A DNA stretch of 6,438 nt. Source: Candidatus Aminicenantota bacterium (GTDB lineage: Bacteria > Acidobacteriota > Aminicenantia > Aminicenantales > Aminicenantaceae). The stretch lies in NCBI GenBank assembly GCA_016926925.1, contig JAFGNQ010000483.1:1-6438 (forward strand). Direction: 5' to 3'. Made by a program: the position numbers and the translations under genes. Under the pieces are notes generated by a model. It made no database searches and was not told the origin of the DNA. It saw only the letters and a program-made list of their open reading frames with translations. How positions within the stretch are numbered: position 1 is the stretch's first letter; the number at the start of each line of letters is the position of its first letter. This document shows, piece after piece, positions 1 to 6,172 of the stretch.

Positions 1-176
1 ATATGATACTGCAGTTGTATGCGCCCCCCCACTTCCACGTATTTGTCTCCATCCTTATAAACCGTCACGCCCGCCGTTGATTCCAGTACCGACGCAAACA
101 TGACCACGATGGAAACTAGTATCATACAAAAAACATACTTGACTCCAAAGATAAATCTCTTGTTCACCTTTTCCAC
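1..176 (-). CDS. N-terminal part of an outer-membrane porin (OprP/OprO-like), continues beyond the left edge
   Basis: Read on the minus strand from a GTG at 176-174, the frame stays open for 58 codons to the window edge. An AAGGAGG Shine-Dalgarno site (192-186) sits 9 nt upstream and decides this start. The product begins with a few basic residues (MEKVNKRF), then a hydrophobic stretch of about 20 residues, then small residues ending in STAG: a typical Sec signal peptide with likely cleavage near residues 34-36. The mature start, VTVYKDGDKYVEVGGRIQLQ, matches the first beta strand of phosphate-selective porin O/P and related 16-strand trimeric porins, where a glycine-containing strand with the pattern VxxGGRIQLQ is usual. 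The product should form an outer-membrane channel; the substrate cannot be read from this fragment, and 'phosphate-selective' is only a family label. It is transcribed away from the GNAT gene. Family confidence is good; substrate is unknown. Confidence 0.8.
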   Translation of the reverse strand, partial: MEKVNKRFIFGVKYVFCMILVSIVVMFASVLESTAGVTVYKDGDKYVEVGGRIQLQYH

Positions 177-192
177 GTTGGATATCCTCCTT

Positions 193-210
193 CTTAATTA
201 TTTAATTAGG
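193..210. promoter_or_regulatory. A+T-rich dyad just upstream of the porin ribosome binding site
   Basis: TAATTA (195-200) and TAATTA (203-208) flank a TT centre, with an extra C-G pair at 193/210. The dyad touches the porin Shine-Dalgarno site on the minus strand, so it would lie in the untranslated leader or at the promoter. It could be an operator or part of an UP/-10 region. No clear -35/-10 pair could be fixed. A+T-rich dyads of this size also arise by chance. Confidence 0.25.
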
Positions 211-407
211 ACATCTTTTAGGTGAAAAATATGACAGGAATATGGCAGTAAGGTTAAGCTATGGTTATATTGAAGCTCCCCCGGCAAGGCGCAGAGGAAT
301 TCTTAGCTCTTGCGTGCCTTGTCATTCGGCTGAGGCTGGACTGATTCGCTTGGCGGTTCGTCAGCCTTATGGTGAGTTGCCCTGCTACGTCCGGACTCGC
401 GTTTCTC

Positions 408-432
408 GGCGTGCCGCTATCAGCAGCACGCC
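408..432. repeat. Strong imperfect palindrome (hairpin), REP-like in shape
   Basis: GGCGTGC (408-414) is perfectly complementary to GCACGCC (426-432). Inside, GC (416-417) pairs with GC (423-424) across a C/A mismatch, leaving a 5-nt TATCA loop. The result is a stable G+C-rich stem of nine pairs. No T-tract follows on either strand, so it is not a standard intrinsic terminator. Its size and shape are like REP elements, and a REP-associated transposase remnant lies about 440 bp downstream, but whether this sequence is repeated in the genome cannot be seen here. Confidence 0.5.
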
Positions 433-448
433 TTACAAAACGCTCGAC

Positions 449-500
449 CAGTCATAACCGACTGCGTCTGCATGAAAATTCTCCGGTTTTCTTCGCAGAC
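449..500. repeat. Two consecutive hairpins upstream of the GNAT start
   Basis: The first pairs CAGTC (449-453) with GACTG (460-464) over a 6-nt loop. The second pairs GTCTGC (466-471) with GCAGAC (495-500), then GAAAA (474-478) with TTTTC (487-491), leaving the loop TTCTCCGG. With the 408-432 palindrome this makes three hairpins in under 100 bp, ending 25 bp before the GNAT ATG. They could be parts of a mobile or recombination site, or the leader structure of the GNAT mRNA. An integron attC site was considered, but the core sites do not fit. Confidence 0.4.
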
Positions 501-525
501 TCGTTTCGCCGGTCCGCTCACCATT

Positions 526-858
526 ATGAGTAAAAGGACAAACCTGATTCGCGCTTTTAAATCAACAGATATTAATGATGTTTTGAATATTTGGCTAAGG
601 GACTCGATTGAGGCACATAGCTTTGTTGATAGGGAGTTTTGGGAATCTAAAGTTGATAACATGCGGAAAACATATATTCCAGCTTCTGATACCTATGTAT
701 TCATGGAGGATAATATCATTAAGGGTTTCTTCTCACTTCATGGGAAGTGGCTGGCGGCCATGTTCGTCACTCCAGACTTTCAGGGTAAGGGTATTGGACA
801 GAAATTGATAAAGAAAGCAAAATCCTTAAGAAAAAGGGGGGATTTGGGATCGGACTAA
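526..858 (+). CDS. GNAT-family N-acetyltransferase, truncated at the C-terminus
   Basis: This is a 110-residue product resembling the small YjaB/YiaC type of GCN5-related acetyltransferase, which moves acetyl from acetyl-CoA to an amine. The N-terminal beta1-alpha1 region is present (LIRAFKSTDINDVLNIWLRD), followed by the central strands (residues 60-79) and acetyl-CoA motif A, VTPDFQGKGIGQKLIKKA, whose Q-x-x-G-x-G (QGKGIG) binds the pyrophosphate. After that helix the family expects about 35-40 more residues, including the FY..GF motif B region; here the frame runs into RKRGDLGSD and stops. The ATG at 526 is chosen because homology begins right after it; an in-frame ATG at 472 would add 18 unlike residues, and neither has a clear Shine-Dalgarno site. 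Positions 541-720 count to 35% G+C, against roughly 50-60% in samples of the flanking kinase gene, suggesting foreign origin. Probably non-functional. Confidence 0.75.
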   Translation: MSKRTNLIRAFKSTDINDVLNIWLRDSIEAHSFVDREFWESKVDNMRKTYIPASDTYVFMEDNIIKGFFSLHGKWLAAMFVTPDFQGKGIGQKLIKKAKSLRKRGDLGSD

Positions 859-868
859 GATAACATGT

Positions 869-1159
869 TCATATGTCAAGATATATCCCCCATAGAAAGC
901 CGTTTTCAAGCTTTAGATGCACATTTTCAGGCCCGAAATCGACATCGTAAGATTCAGCTTGCTCTTAAAGAATGTGCAAATCCATGTCCTCCAAGGGTCG
1001 TATCTTGCGTCCGGTGTTCCTGATCCCAAGTTGCCGCCTGACCCCCTCCACAGACTCCCGGCTACCGACAGCGATGCTCTCCGATCAGAACATCTCCCTC
1101 TCAGAACCAGCGACAAAGGCCGCCTGAACCCACCCTACATAATTTTCTTGGTAATTATC
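869..1159 (-). pseudogene. C-terminal remnant of a REP-associated (IS200-like, Y1) transposase
   Basis: In one minus-strand frame, 1159 down to the stop at 871-869, the translation reads like the C-terminal tail of REP-associated tyrosine transposases: YQENYVGWVQAAF, then ESIAVGSRESVEGVRRQLGI, then GRK, and finally DFGPENVHLKLENGFLW. The SIAVGS..(F)VE..K..LG...GRK block and the closing FGPEN..L..EN..(F)W are the recognisable signatures. The frame is broken by TGA at 1087-1085 (probably a former TGG Trp) and TAA at 967-965, with no frameshift between. The catalytic N-terminal part (HUH histidines and tyrosine) is absent; an in-frame stop lies at 1162-1160. The stop at 869 looks like the natural protein end. 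The remnant converges on the truncated GNAT gene with only 10 bp between them. It cannot be active. Assignment rests on remembered family pattern, not a search. Confidence 0.68.
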
Positions 1160-1224
1160 TCACACACCCCGAAGGTCCCTTAATCGATCCCAAGTGAGGA
1201 TTCCATATCGCCGAGGGGATGTCA

Positions 1225-1330
1225 TTATTGCTCCGGCAATTATACATGTAAGTAAATAAATTCTGTGTAATGTCCATAATGCCCGAAAATCGCGATCATA
1301 TTTTGATAGATTTAGTTGCCGGAGTAATAA
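1225..1330. repeat. 106-bp segment bounded by 15-bp inverted repeats
   Basis: TTATTGCTCCGGCAA (1225-1239) and TTGCCGGAGTAATAA (1316-1330) are inverted copies matching at 14 of 15 positions, separated by 76 bp of A+T-rich sequence with no coding potential. The layout is that of a very small non-autonomous element (MITE-like) or of a long-range stem-loop. No target-site duplication is evident at the outer edges. It lies about 65 bp from the transposase remnant, but the ends of that transposase are not known from this window, so a link is only a guess. Confidence 0.5.
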
Positions 1331-1837
1331 AAAGATTAATCTCAAACGTAAGGCCTCGGCTTGATTACGTATAATATTTCTGGTGACCGCATCCCAGAGA
1401 ATTGATGACCGACAGGCGAAAGATGTTGGTGGTAAGGATCGCCTTTGAAAAGCTTTTCACGGGATAGGCGTGGCTGACGACGACAGCAACCCCGTCGAAC
1501 GGCCAAGAGAAGCAGCCGGAATCAAGATCATATCGTCCACGGCCTGCCGTGTTTCTTTTCGGGTGACAGCCCGAACAGCCGGAAAGGGCAAGATTTTCGG
1601 ATGGACAAGCGTCAGACTCGATCATTTCTTTACAGAATCTTTATAAATGCGTCACATGCTTTTCATTTTTCCGTGATACTGATTCAGGCCTGCATCAACG
1701 TCGGCTGGGAAAATGGCACGGACCCGCTTCCGCCCTTCCGGAATCAGTCCGCGCCGGAGGGTCTCGAACAGTCAAACAGCCTTAGTAAAATGGGCATGAT
1801 CGACGACCTGGAGAACAGGGAAGGATGGTGAAAGGAA
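1331..1837. other. Gene-free stretch ahead of the c-di-GMP gene
   Basis: No recognisable gene is found. Three frames stay open for 76-88 codons (minus 1625-1365, plus 1601-1831, and a plus frame near 1383-1642 broken by TGA), but none has a good ribosome site or a product I recognise. TTCGGG/CCCGAA (1558-1563, 1570-1575) forms a small hairpin without a T-tract. From about 1678 to 1761 there are alternative dyads, described separately, that may belong to the leader of the downstream gene. No GEMM c-di-GMP riboswitch consensus was seen. Confidence 0.5.
1678..1761 (+). promoter_or_regulatory. Possible structured leader with competing hairpins
   Basis: ACTGATTC (1678-1685) is perfectly complementary to GAATCAGT (1741-1748). 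Overlapping it, CCTTCCGG (1734-1741) can pair with CCGGAGGG (1754-1761), eight pairs including one G-U. The two stems share position 1741, and the first stem's 3' arm lies in the loop of the second, so they should compete. This layout, 77-160 nt before the ATG at 1838, would suit an RNA switch or attenuator, but no known riboswitch family is recognised and no T-tract follows. Confidence 0.25.
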
Positions 1838-3667
1838 ATGGAAAATCTCTCGCTTTTTCTTGAAACGTCGAACAAGGCTGGATCCCTGAACAGGATCTCC
1901 GGCGTCTCCGGATCCATTGAGAACGAATACCTGGAACTCTGTGACATCATAGAGAGCAGAAGAATTAAAACGGTTTTTCAGCCGATCATCTCCCTGAAAA
2001 CGGCGGACGTATACGGATATGAGGCTTTGAGCCGTATTACGGGGTCTTCCATGTTTACGGGACCGAAGGAATTGTTCCAGGCAGCAGAACGCTTTGAAAT
2101 GACGGCACAACTCGAACGGCTCTGCCAGGATACGGCAATGAAAAAGGCTTATGAACTCGGCATTGAAAAGAACATTTTTCTGAACGTGTCCCCCCATGTC
2201 GTCGATGTACCCGACTACAACAGCGCAAGCACGGCGACTATGGCCCGGGAACTCTTCAGGACGCAAAGCAACGTGATCCTAGAAGTAACGGAGCGGGTAT
2301 CATGCGAGGAGAACAGCCTTTTTGCCAAGGCCCTGAAATATTACCGCAGCCAGGGGTTTGTCATTGCTATTGATGATTTCGGAAGCGGATTCGCCGGTCT
2401 CAACATGCTGATCCAGGTAGAACCCCAGATCGTGAAAATTGACCGGCTTCTTGTCAGCGACATTCATAAATCGACATTAAAACGGCTGCTTCTGGAATCG
2501 GTGGTCAACTTCTGTCACAAGGTCAATGCCAGGGTTATCGCCGAGGGCATCGAAAAACCCGAGGAACTTCGGATCGTCATAGACATGAAAATAGATTTCG
2601 CCCAGGGATACTATCTTGCAATGCCCCATGAAAGTCTTCAGGAGTGCTCGGAAGAGGCCCGGAAAATCGTGCAGGGTTTCAACAAGTCTCAATACAAGGG
2701 GGTCCGGCAGAATCACAACTTCCTTGGCGCCCTGGCCCAGCCTGTCCGGCCGCTTGACCCCCAGGAAACGGTTTTTCACGCTCTGGAAATGTTTAAAAAC
2801 GACAATTCCCTCGTTTCCGTGGCCGTCGTCGAAAGATGTTTGCCTCTTGGGATCGTTCACAAGAATTACCTGTTTTTCAAACTCGGCCAGCAGTTCGGCT
2901 TTTCCGTCTACACAAAGCGCCCGGTCAGGTCCGTCATGAAGAAGCCGCTTGTCTTTGAATTCAATACGCCTCTTGAAGAGGCGTCCCTGAGGATTCTCGA
3001 GAGAAGAGATACGGAAATCTATGATTCCGTGATCGTCGTCAGAAACGGGTCCTATGTCGGACTTGTGCAGATCCGTGACATCCTGGCCAAGATAACGGAT
3101 CAAAAAATCAGTCTCGCGATTCAGGCGAACCCCCTGACGGGGCTTCCGGGCAACCATATCATCCAGGAAGAAATCGAATCCCGCCTTCAGTCCAATACGT
3201 TATTTTCCACCCTCTATCTGGATCTCGATAATTTCAAACCATTCAATGACCACTATGGGTTCGAAAGAGGGGACGCCATCATCCGTTTCCTGGCCGATCT
3301 TCTGAAGGAATGTGTGGTTAGTTGGGATCCCGAAGCCTTTGTGGGCCATATCGGCGGAGACGACTTTGTCGCCGTGTGTCATCCCCGCGATACGGACGAA
3401 CTCTGCAGAAGAATCATAAAGAAATTCGATGAGGGGATAAAGCGATTCCACGACAATGAAACCGTGGAACGGGGGTATTACGAAAGCGTCAACCGGAAAG
3501 GACATGTGGAAAGATTTCCCATCATGTCGATCACCATTGCTGTCGTCAGCAACCGGCACAGACTTTTTGAGTCCTTCGGCCATCTCGTTTCCGTTGCTTC
3601 GGAGGTAAAATCGAAGGCCAAGACGATACCGGGAAGCAGCTACTATATCGATCAGCGCCGGGGCTGA
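1838..3667 (+). CDS. EAL-CBS-CBS-GGDEF protein: predicted c-di-GMP phosphodiesterase with a degenerate-looking cyclase domain
   Basis: The 609-residue soluble protein has no signal or membrane segment. Residues about 36-265 are an EAL domain, which hydrolyses c-di-GMP to pGpG. The key residues are present: EAL at 62-64, N116 in LNVS, E149-V-T-E152, D179-D180 with the loop-6 FGSG, K200-I-D202, E236 in AEGIE and Q256-G. Residues about 297-420 look like a CBS pair (VRSVMKKPLVFEF...DILAKITD), which usually binds adenine nucleotides. Residues about 424-602 are a GGDEF domain starting NPLTGLPGN, with D462 and D464 in YLDLDNFKPFND. The signature is GGDDF (506-510), the usual GH is G-F (474-475), and no RxxD inhibitory site precedes it (DPEA at 497-500). 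The phosphodiesterase is predicted active; the cyclase half may be weak, or act as a GTP sensor. ATG 1838 is chosen: TGA is in frame at 1829-1831. GGAAGGA lies 12 nt upstream and AAAGGA almost abuts it, so initiation may be inefficient. Confidence 0.9.
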   Translation: MENLSLFLETSNKAGSLNRISGVSGSIENEYLELCDIIESRRIKTVFQPIISLKTADVYGYEALSRITGSSMFTGPKELFQAAERFEMTAQLERLCQDTAMKKAYELGIEKNIFLNVSPHVVDVPDYNSASTATMARELFRTQSNVILEVTERVSCEENSLFAKALKYYRSQGFVIAIDDFGSGFAGLNMLIQVEPQIVKIDRLLVSDIHKSTLKRLLLESVVNFCHKVNARVIAEGIEKPEELRIVIDMKIDFAQGYYLAMPHESLQECSEEARKIVQGFNKSQYKGVRQNHNFLGALAQPVRPLDPQETVFHALEMFKNDNSLVSVAVVERCLPLGIVHKNYLFFKLGQQFGFSVYTKRPVRSVMKKPLVFEFNTPLEEASLRILERRDTEIYDSVIVVRNGSYVGLVQIRDILAKITDQKISLAIQANPLTGLPGNHIIQEEIESRLQSNTLFSTLYLDLDNFKPFNDHYGFERGDAIIRFLADLLKECVVSWDPEAFVGHIGGDDFVAVCHPRDTDELCRRIIKKFDEGIKRFHDNETVERGYYESVNRKGHVERFPIMSITIAVVSNRHRLFESFGHLVSVASEVKSKAKTIPGSSYYIDQRRG

Positions 3668-3700
3668 AAAATGCCCATGCGGCGCAAAAGGACGGTTTTT
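3655..3700 (+). terminator. Hairpin spanning the stop codon; possible terminator
   Basis: GCGCCG (3655-3660) pairs with CGGCGC (3680-3685) and GGGC (3661-3664) pairs with GCCC (3673-3676), with a 3-nt ATG bulge. The 8-nt loop TGAAAAAT contains the stop codon of the EAL-CBS-GGDEF gene (3665-3667). The stem is strong, but the T-run (TTTTT, 3696-3700) comes 10 nt after it, not directly, so intrinsic termination is uncertain. It may instead protect the 3' end of the mRNA. Confidence 0.4.
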
Positions 3701-3967
3701 CGATAAATCATGCCGGACCCTAGATCTGTTTCATTGATCCCGGACAATGAAGCTCCACAACAATGAGTTTTTCCGTAACAGGAGAAAATCTATTACAGAT
3801 GAATAAAGGCAATTCCTTTTCAAAATTCATTGATCCGTCTCGAACCGGTTTATTCATAAAACCTTTATGAGCACGTCACCGTCTTTTCATATCCCCGTGG
3901 TAGGTTTTTTATCTTCGTCACGCATTGATTCAGGAAATACAGTCCCTCAGTGAAGAGGAAAAGGCGT
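3686..3967. other. Intergenic region before the hybrid kinase, with a dyad and spaced CATTGAT repeats
   Basis: No gene is seen in these 282 bp. TTCATTG (3730-3736) and CAATGAA (3745-3751) make a perfect 7-bp dyad around an 8-nt spacer. The 11-mer TTCATTGATCC at 3730-3740 recurs exactly at 3826-3836, and CATTGAT appears again at 3923-3929, so the common core is spaced 96 and 95 bp apart. GGTTT/AAACC (3848-3864) forms a small stem. A weak promoter might be TTGATC (3830) with TATTCA (3851), but its 15-bp spacing is poor. No sigma-54 motif is seen. The kinase promoter should lie here. Confidence 0.4.
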
Positions 3968-6037
3968 ATGACAATTTTCAATTACTCACCGGAACCGTCA
4001 ATGGCCCCCCCTGACAGCATCCCTCAGATTGTCCATCGGAATTGGGATGCCGTTACCGACAATGAAAACCGGACTCCTTACGTGCTCGCGACGCCGCAGG
4101 ACATCATGGAAAACCGGCGGGCCCAGAAAACCCTGAGAAAGTCGGAAGTCAAATTCCGGGACATGGCTGAAAAATCCATGGCGGGCATCTATCTCATTCA
4201 GGATGATCTTTTCAGGTATGTCAATTCACAGTTCGCCCAGATTCTGGGCTACGGGATCGAAGAGATCATCGACCGGCTCTCCCCCCGGGACGTCATCCAC
4301 CACGAAGACCTTCCTGCCGTGGAGGAAAGCCTGAGAAAAAGGATATCCGGTGAAATCAATTCAAAACGCTACAGATTAAGGATGCGGACCAAGAGCGGGC
4401 AAACGAGGCACGCCGAGATTCACAGCTCCAGAACCCTGTACAGGGGAAGGCCTGCCGTGATCGGTTCCCTCCTTGATCATACGGACCGCATGAGGACGGA
4501 AGAACAGCTGAAGCGCCTGAGCATCGCTATCGAGCAGGTTACCGACGAGATCATCATTACCGACCTGGAAGGCAAGATCCAGTATGTGAACCGGGCCTTC
4601 GAAAAAACAACGGGATACTCCCGGGAGGAGGCAATCGGCAACGCTTGGGATTTCCTGCGGAGCGGCAACCCCGATCCGGCGCTCCAGGAAAAACTCCGGG
4701 AAACGATCCAGGGCGGCAAAACCTGGAAGGGGCAGATCACGAACCGGCGAAAAGACAGCCGTCTGATCCAGCAGGATGTCACCATCAATCCCCTTTTCAA
4801 CGACAGCGGCAAGATCACAGGCTATATCTCCCTGAAGAGGGACGTTACGGAATCGCTTCGTCTGGAAGATCAACTCCGCCAGGCCCAGAAAATGGAGGCC
4901 GTCGGCACCCTGGCGGGCGGCATCGCCCATGACTTCAACAATATTCTCGGAGCCATCATGGGCTATGCGGAACTGGCGAAATTCAAGACGGCGGATATCC
5001 ACATTCAACCCTATCTCGAGCAGATGCTGACAGCCTGTCATCGTTCGAAAGAGCTGATCAAGCAGATCCTGACGTTCTGCCGGCAGGAGTCACTGGAAAA
5101 AAAACCGGTGACCGTCGCCCCCCTCGTCAAGGAAACCGTCAAAATGCTCCGGGCGTCTTTCCCGTCGACCATTGAAATACGACTCGAAATCACGAACCCT
5201 AACGACAGGATCCTGGCCGACCCCACGCAGCTCCATCAGGTGATCATGAACCTGTGCACCAATGCCCTTCACGCCATGGAAAAACGCACGGGCGTCCTTG
5301 AAATCCACCTGGAGCGTTGCGATGTCAGCACCGGCGGCCGACTCTACGACACGGATTGGAAGGAAGGCTCATACCTGAAAATGACAGTCACCGACGACGG
5401 GCAGGGGATCAACCCCTCCATCAAGGACAAGATCTTCGATCCTTTCTTTACGACCAGAAAGGCGGGAGAAGGAACGGGGTTGGGGCTGTCCGTCGTGTAC
5501 GGCATTGTCAAGAACCACGGGGGGTTCATTTCCGTGGAAAGCGAAATGGGCCGGGGAACCAGCTTTTCCGTTCACCTGCCCTTGATCGACTGGGAAGAGG
5601 AAGATGATCGGAAGGACTGCCTCCCCTGGCCCACGGGAAAGGGGACCATTCTGCTCGTGGAAGACGAAGAGCCCCTGGCTTCTCTGGGCCGGGAAATCTT
5701 GACATCCCTGGGCTACGACGTTTCCGTCCGCTTCAACGGCCAAGACGCCTTGCAGGCTTTTCGTGCAGACCCCTGCCGGTATGACCTTGTGATTACGGAC
5801 ATGACGATGCCCAAAATGACCGGCGCAACCCTGTCCGCAGAAATGCTGAAGATACGACCGGAACTCCCGATCATCCTGACAACCGGATCAAGCGAGAGAA
5901 TCAGTGAAGAGGACGCAAAAAAAATCGGCATCCGCGAATATATCCTGAAACCCGTTTCTCTTGATAAATTGGCCCAGGTCATCAGGGGAACACTGGATCG
6001 GAAGGCCCCGCCGCCCAGATCCCGAAGGATCGGATAA
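3968..6037 (+). CDS. Cytoplasmic hybrid sensor histidine kinase (PAS-PAS-HisKA-HATPase_c-REC)
   Basis: From ATG 3968 the product is 689 residues, with no membrane segment. After a short N-terminal region come PAS 1 (about 60-175) and PAS 2 (about 182-298, with [15 protein letters not shown]), then the dimerisation/phosphotransfer domain. Its H-box [11 protein letters not shown], with H321 as phospho-accepting histidine, is of the NtrB-like kind. The ATPase domain has the N-box (N428 and N432 in MNLCTNAL), G1 VTDDGQG (474-480), DPFFTTR and G2 GEGTGLGL. A receiver domain (about 559-676) has acidic E565-D566, phospho-acceptor D611 in [13 protein letters not shown]639 and K661. All catalytic residues are present, so autophosphorylation and transfer to D611 are predicted. 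The signal is presumably cytosolic or redox/small-molecule via PAS; no cofactor can be read. There is no DNA-binding output and no partner regulator nearby. ATG 3968 is preferred because GAGG (3955-3958) lies 9 nt upstream; GTG 3950 would add six residues. Confidence 0.92.
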   Translation: MTIFNYSPEPSMAPPDSIPQIVHRNWDAVTDNENRTPYVLATPQDIMENRRAQKTLRKSEVKFRDMAEKSMAGIYLIQDDLFRYVNSQFAQILGYGIEEIIDRLSPRDVIHHEDLPAVEESLRKRISGEINSKRYRLRMRTKSGQTRHAEIHSSRTLYRGRPAVIGSLLDHTDRMRTEEQLKRLSIAIEQVTDEIIITDLEGKIQYVNRAFEKTTGYSREEAIGNAWDFLRSGNPDPALQEKLRETIQGGKTWKGQITNRRKDSRLIQQDVTINPLFNDSGKITGYISLKRDVTESLRLEDQLRQAQKMEAVGTLAGGIAHDFNNILGAIMGYAELAKFKTADIHIQPYLEQMLTACHRSKELIKQILTFCRQESLEKKPVTVAPLVKETVKMLRASFPSTIEIRLEITNPNDRILADPTQLHQVIMNLCTNALHAMEKRTGVLEIHLERCDVSTGGRLYDTDWKEGSYLKMTVTDDGQGINPSIKDKIFDPFFTTRKAGEGTGLGLSVVYGIVKNHGGFISVESEMGRGTSFSVHLPLIDWEEEDDRKDCLPWPTGKGTILLVEDEEPLASLGREILTSLGYDVSVRFNGQDALQAFRADPCRYDLVITDMTMPKMTGATLSAEMLKIRPELPIILTTGSSERISEEDAKKIGIREYILKPVSLDKLAQVIRGTLDRKAPPPRSRRIG

Positions 6038-6172
6038 CCCCCTCTTGGCATCTCCGGGGAAGATTGTCACGTTCTCCCCCCTGATGAAGGAACGGCCATA
6101 CCGATCGTCTTTTTCAGCAGGGGAACACATTGAGGAACCGTCTCCGCTGAAATTCACTTCAAGGAGGAGTTA
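6038..6172. other. Short spacer between the kinase and the chemoreceptor
   Basis: These 135 bp hold no gene and no convincing terminator; CCCC/GGGG arms near 6038-6060 are short and lack a T-tract. The end carries AAGGAGG (6161-6167), the ribosome site of the next gene. Co-transcription with the kinase is possible, but the spacing does not require it. Confidence 0.5.

Larger units (their letters stand above)
177..525. other. Gene-free stretch between the porin and the GNAT gene, rich in dyad symmetries
   Basis: No convincing coding region is seen here. A 71-codon plus-strand frame (242-457) lacks a well-spaced Shine-Dalgarno site and has an arginine/serine/cysteine-rich, unrecognised product. 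What stands out is structure: CAAGGC/GCCTTG arms within 278-320, GGCTGA (328-333) with TCAGCC (361-366), an 8-bp palindrome GTCCGGAC (389-396), a strong hairpin at 408-432, and two more hairpins at 449-500. Both promoters for the divergent porin and GNAT genes should lie here, but none matches consensus well enough to call. Confidence 0.5.

Noticed and set aside
242..457. 71-codon plus-strand frame as a small gene
   Set aside because: It has no well-spaced Shine-Dalgarno site, an odd arginine/cysteine-rich composition and no recognisable motif, and it overlaps the hairpin cluster.
430..525. Integron attC site next to the GNAT gene (GNAT genes are common cassettes; GCCTTAC at 430-436 looks like a core site)
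   Set aside because: GCCTTAC differs from RYYYAAC, no matching GTTRRRY lies at the right distance, and no attC follows the GNAT gene. A lone GTTAAGC at 253-259 fits the core but has no partner.
1160..1345. 61-codon minus-strand frame as the N-terminal part of the transposase
   Set aside because: It is in frame with the remnant through a TGA, but lacks the HUH histidine motif and any clear family resemblance, and the 106-bp inverted-repeat segment lies inside it.
1380..1450. c-di-GMP (GEMM) riboswitch upstream of the EAL-CBS-GGDEF gene, suggested by GGCGAAAGATG
   Set aside because: The conserved GEMM core elements and tetraloop receptor are not present in order, and the distance to the gene is over 380 nt.
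1558..1575. TTCGGG-TGACAG-CCCGAA hairpin as an intrinsic terminator
   Set aside because: No T-tract follows on either strand, and no gene ends just before it.
1365..1625. 86-codon minus-strand frame as a gene
   Set aside because: It has no ribosome site and no recognisable family, and its composition looks like chance. The opposite frame is equally open, which argues that neither is real.
2477..3157. 226-codon minus-strand frame inside the c-di-GMP gene
   Set aside because: It is an antisense shadow of a coding region with complete EAL, CBS and GGDEF motifs on the plus strand.
4376..5041. 221-codon minus-strand frame inside the kinase gene
   Set aside because: It is an antisense shadow of the PAS and HisKA coding region and has no ribosome site.
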